Origin: Eubacterium sp.
GTDB lineage: Bacteria > Bacillota > Clostridia > Oscillospirales > Acutalibacteraceae
Reading direction: 5' to 3'
Assembly (NCBI GenBank): GCA_029054965.1
Contig: JAIDEF010000109.1
Coordinates: 1 to 15,644, forward strand
DNA length: 15,644 nt
Of this stretch, positions 15,236 through 15,644 are shown in pieces (within the stretch, counting starts at the first letter, position 1; the number at the start of each line of letters is the position of its first letter). Made by a program: the position numbers and the translations under genes. The notes under the pieces are model-generated. The model was not told where the DNA came from. It saw only the letters and a list, made by a program, of their open reading frames with translations, and made no database searches.

Positions 15236-15644
15236 CGTTTGCCCTCCTCAACTGTTATATTTTGCTTTAATAGTGAAATTATTTCATTTAATTCACTGCT
15301 GCTGTATCTTTCTTTGCTTATTACAAATACACATGTTCTGTATGTGGGCATAATCATTAATAGCTTTTCTGTTTCCTTAACAGAAAAAATACTCTTCCAC
15401 GGAACAAATATTTTTTGATAGCTGTTTATAATCTCAAGCCCTTCGCCATATGTGCAAAGCGTTGTTTCACCATTAATAGTAGGTGATGAGAAAAATTGCC
15501 TTTTCACTGCTTTTTTATTCATAATTCTTGCTGATACTATTAAAGCTATGGAAAACAACACATACAATAAAAGGATAGCATTTTTTATATAAGCTATTGA
15601 AGCAGGAATTAATAAGATAAGAATTATAATCAGCAATGGAATTC
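15232..15644 (-). CDS. YcxB-like membrane protein, tandem paralog (5' end outside window)
   Basis: The frame is open to the right edge of the window with no ATG, so the N terminus lies outside; about 136 residues are visible. Two hydrophobic segments occupy the first 35-40 visible residues. A soluble domain follows, with a strand pattern (GEGLEIINSYQKIFVPWKSI), then VKETEKLLMIM and FVISKERYSSSELNEII near the C terminus. These stretches line up with INVYPYSVIRAIYETENYFYF and ILPKRDIPDQMKQQVF in the neighbouring gene, so the two are divergent duplicates of one YcxB-like family. The TGA stop overlaps the next ATG. The function is unknown. Confidence 0.65.
   Translation of the reverse strand, partial: IPLLIIILILLIPASIAYIKNAILLLYVLFSIALIVSARIMNKKAVKRQFFSSPTINGETTLCTYGEGLEIINSYQKIFVPWKSIFSVKETEKLLMIMPTYRTCVFVISKERYSSSELNEIISLLKQNITVEEGKR

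Overview
The window is a chromosomal segment of a low-GC Gram-positive bacterium, most likely a member of the Clostridia. Gene order and codon style resemble Ruminococcaceae/Oscillospiraceae or Lachnospiraceae relatives, but I cannot name a genus. The gene order yidC-jag-mnmE-mnmG-rsmG-noc-parA-parB is the classic origin-proximal block of Firmicutes, so oriC, rpmH and rnpA are expected just beyond the left edge. There are no mobile elements, CRISPR arrays, tRNAs or rRNAs, and base composition looks even throughout.

Plus strand, positions 1-10209. The 3' end of yidC (membrane insertase) is followed by jag (RNA-binding KH/R3H protein) and a strong terminator. Next come the tRNA wobble-uridine modification pair mnmE and mnmG and the overlapping 16S rRNA methyltransferase gene rsmG, closed by another terminator. 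noc forms its own short unit between terminators. A 341-base gene-free stretch follows. It holds two perfect 16-bp parS sites, each embedded in a longer palindrome, together with degenerate parS-like sites and the promoter of parA-parB. That operon appears to run on through serS and a DUF218 membrane protein gene to a bidirectional hairpin terminator at 10219-10255.

Minus strand, positions 10270-15644. Reading leftward from the right edge, two overlapping genes for small YcxB-like membrane proteins (the first cut by the window edge) lie upstream of gyrA. gyrA is followed by an LCP-family (LytR-CpsA-Psr) cell-wall polymer ligase gene with its own probable promoter. This block converges on the plus-strand operon. 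If oriC is on the left, gyrA and the LCP gene are transcribed against the replication fork.

Functionally the window joins chromosome segregation (ParA, ParB, parS), nucleoid occlusion (Noc), supercoiling (GyrA), translation quality (MnmE, MnmG, RsmG, SerRS) and envelope assembly (YidC, Jag, LCP, DUF218). I do not see a new multi-gene system. The points most worth a second look are a Noc protein without the N-terminal membrane-binding helix, a parS site that abuts the predicted parA promoter, a terminator that leaves no room for an mnmE promoter, and the head-on placement of gyrA.
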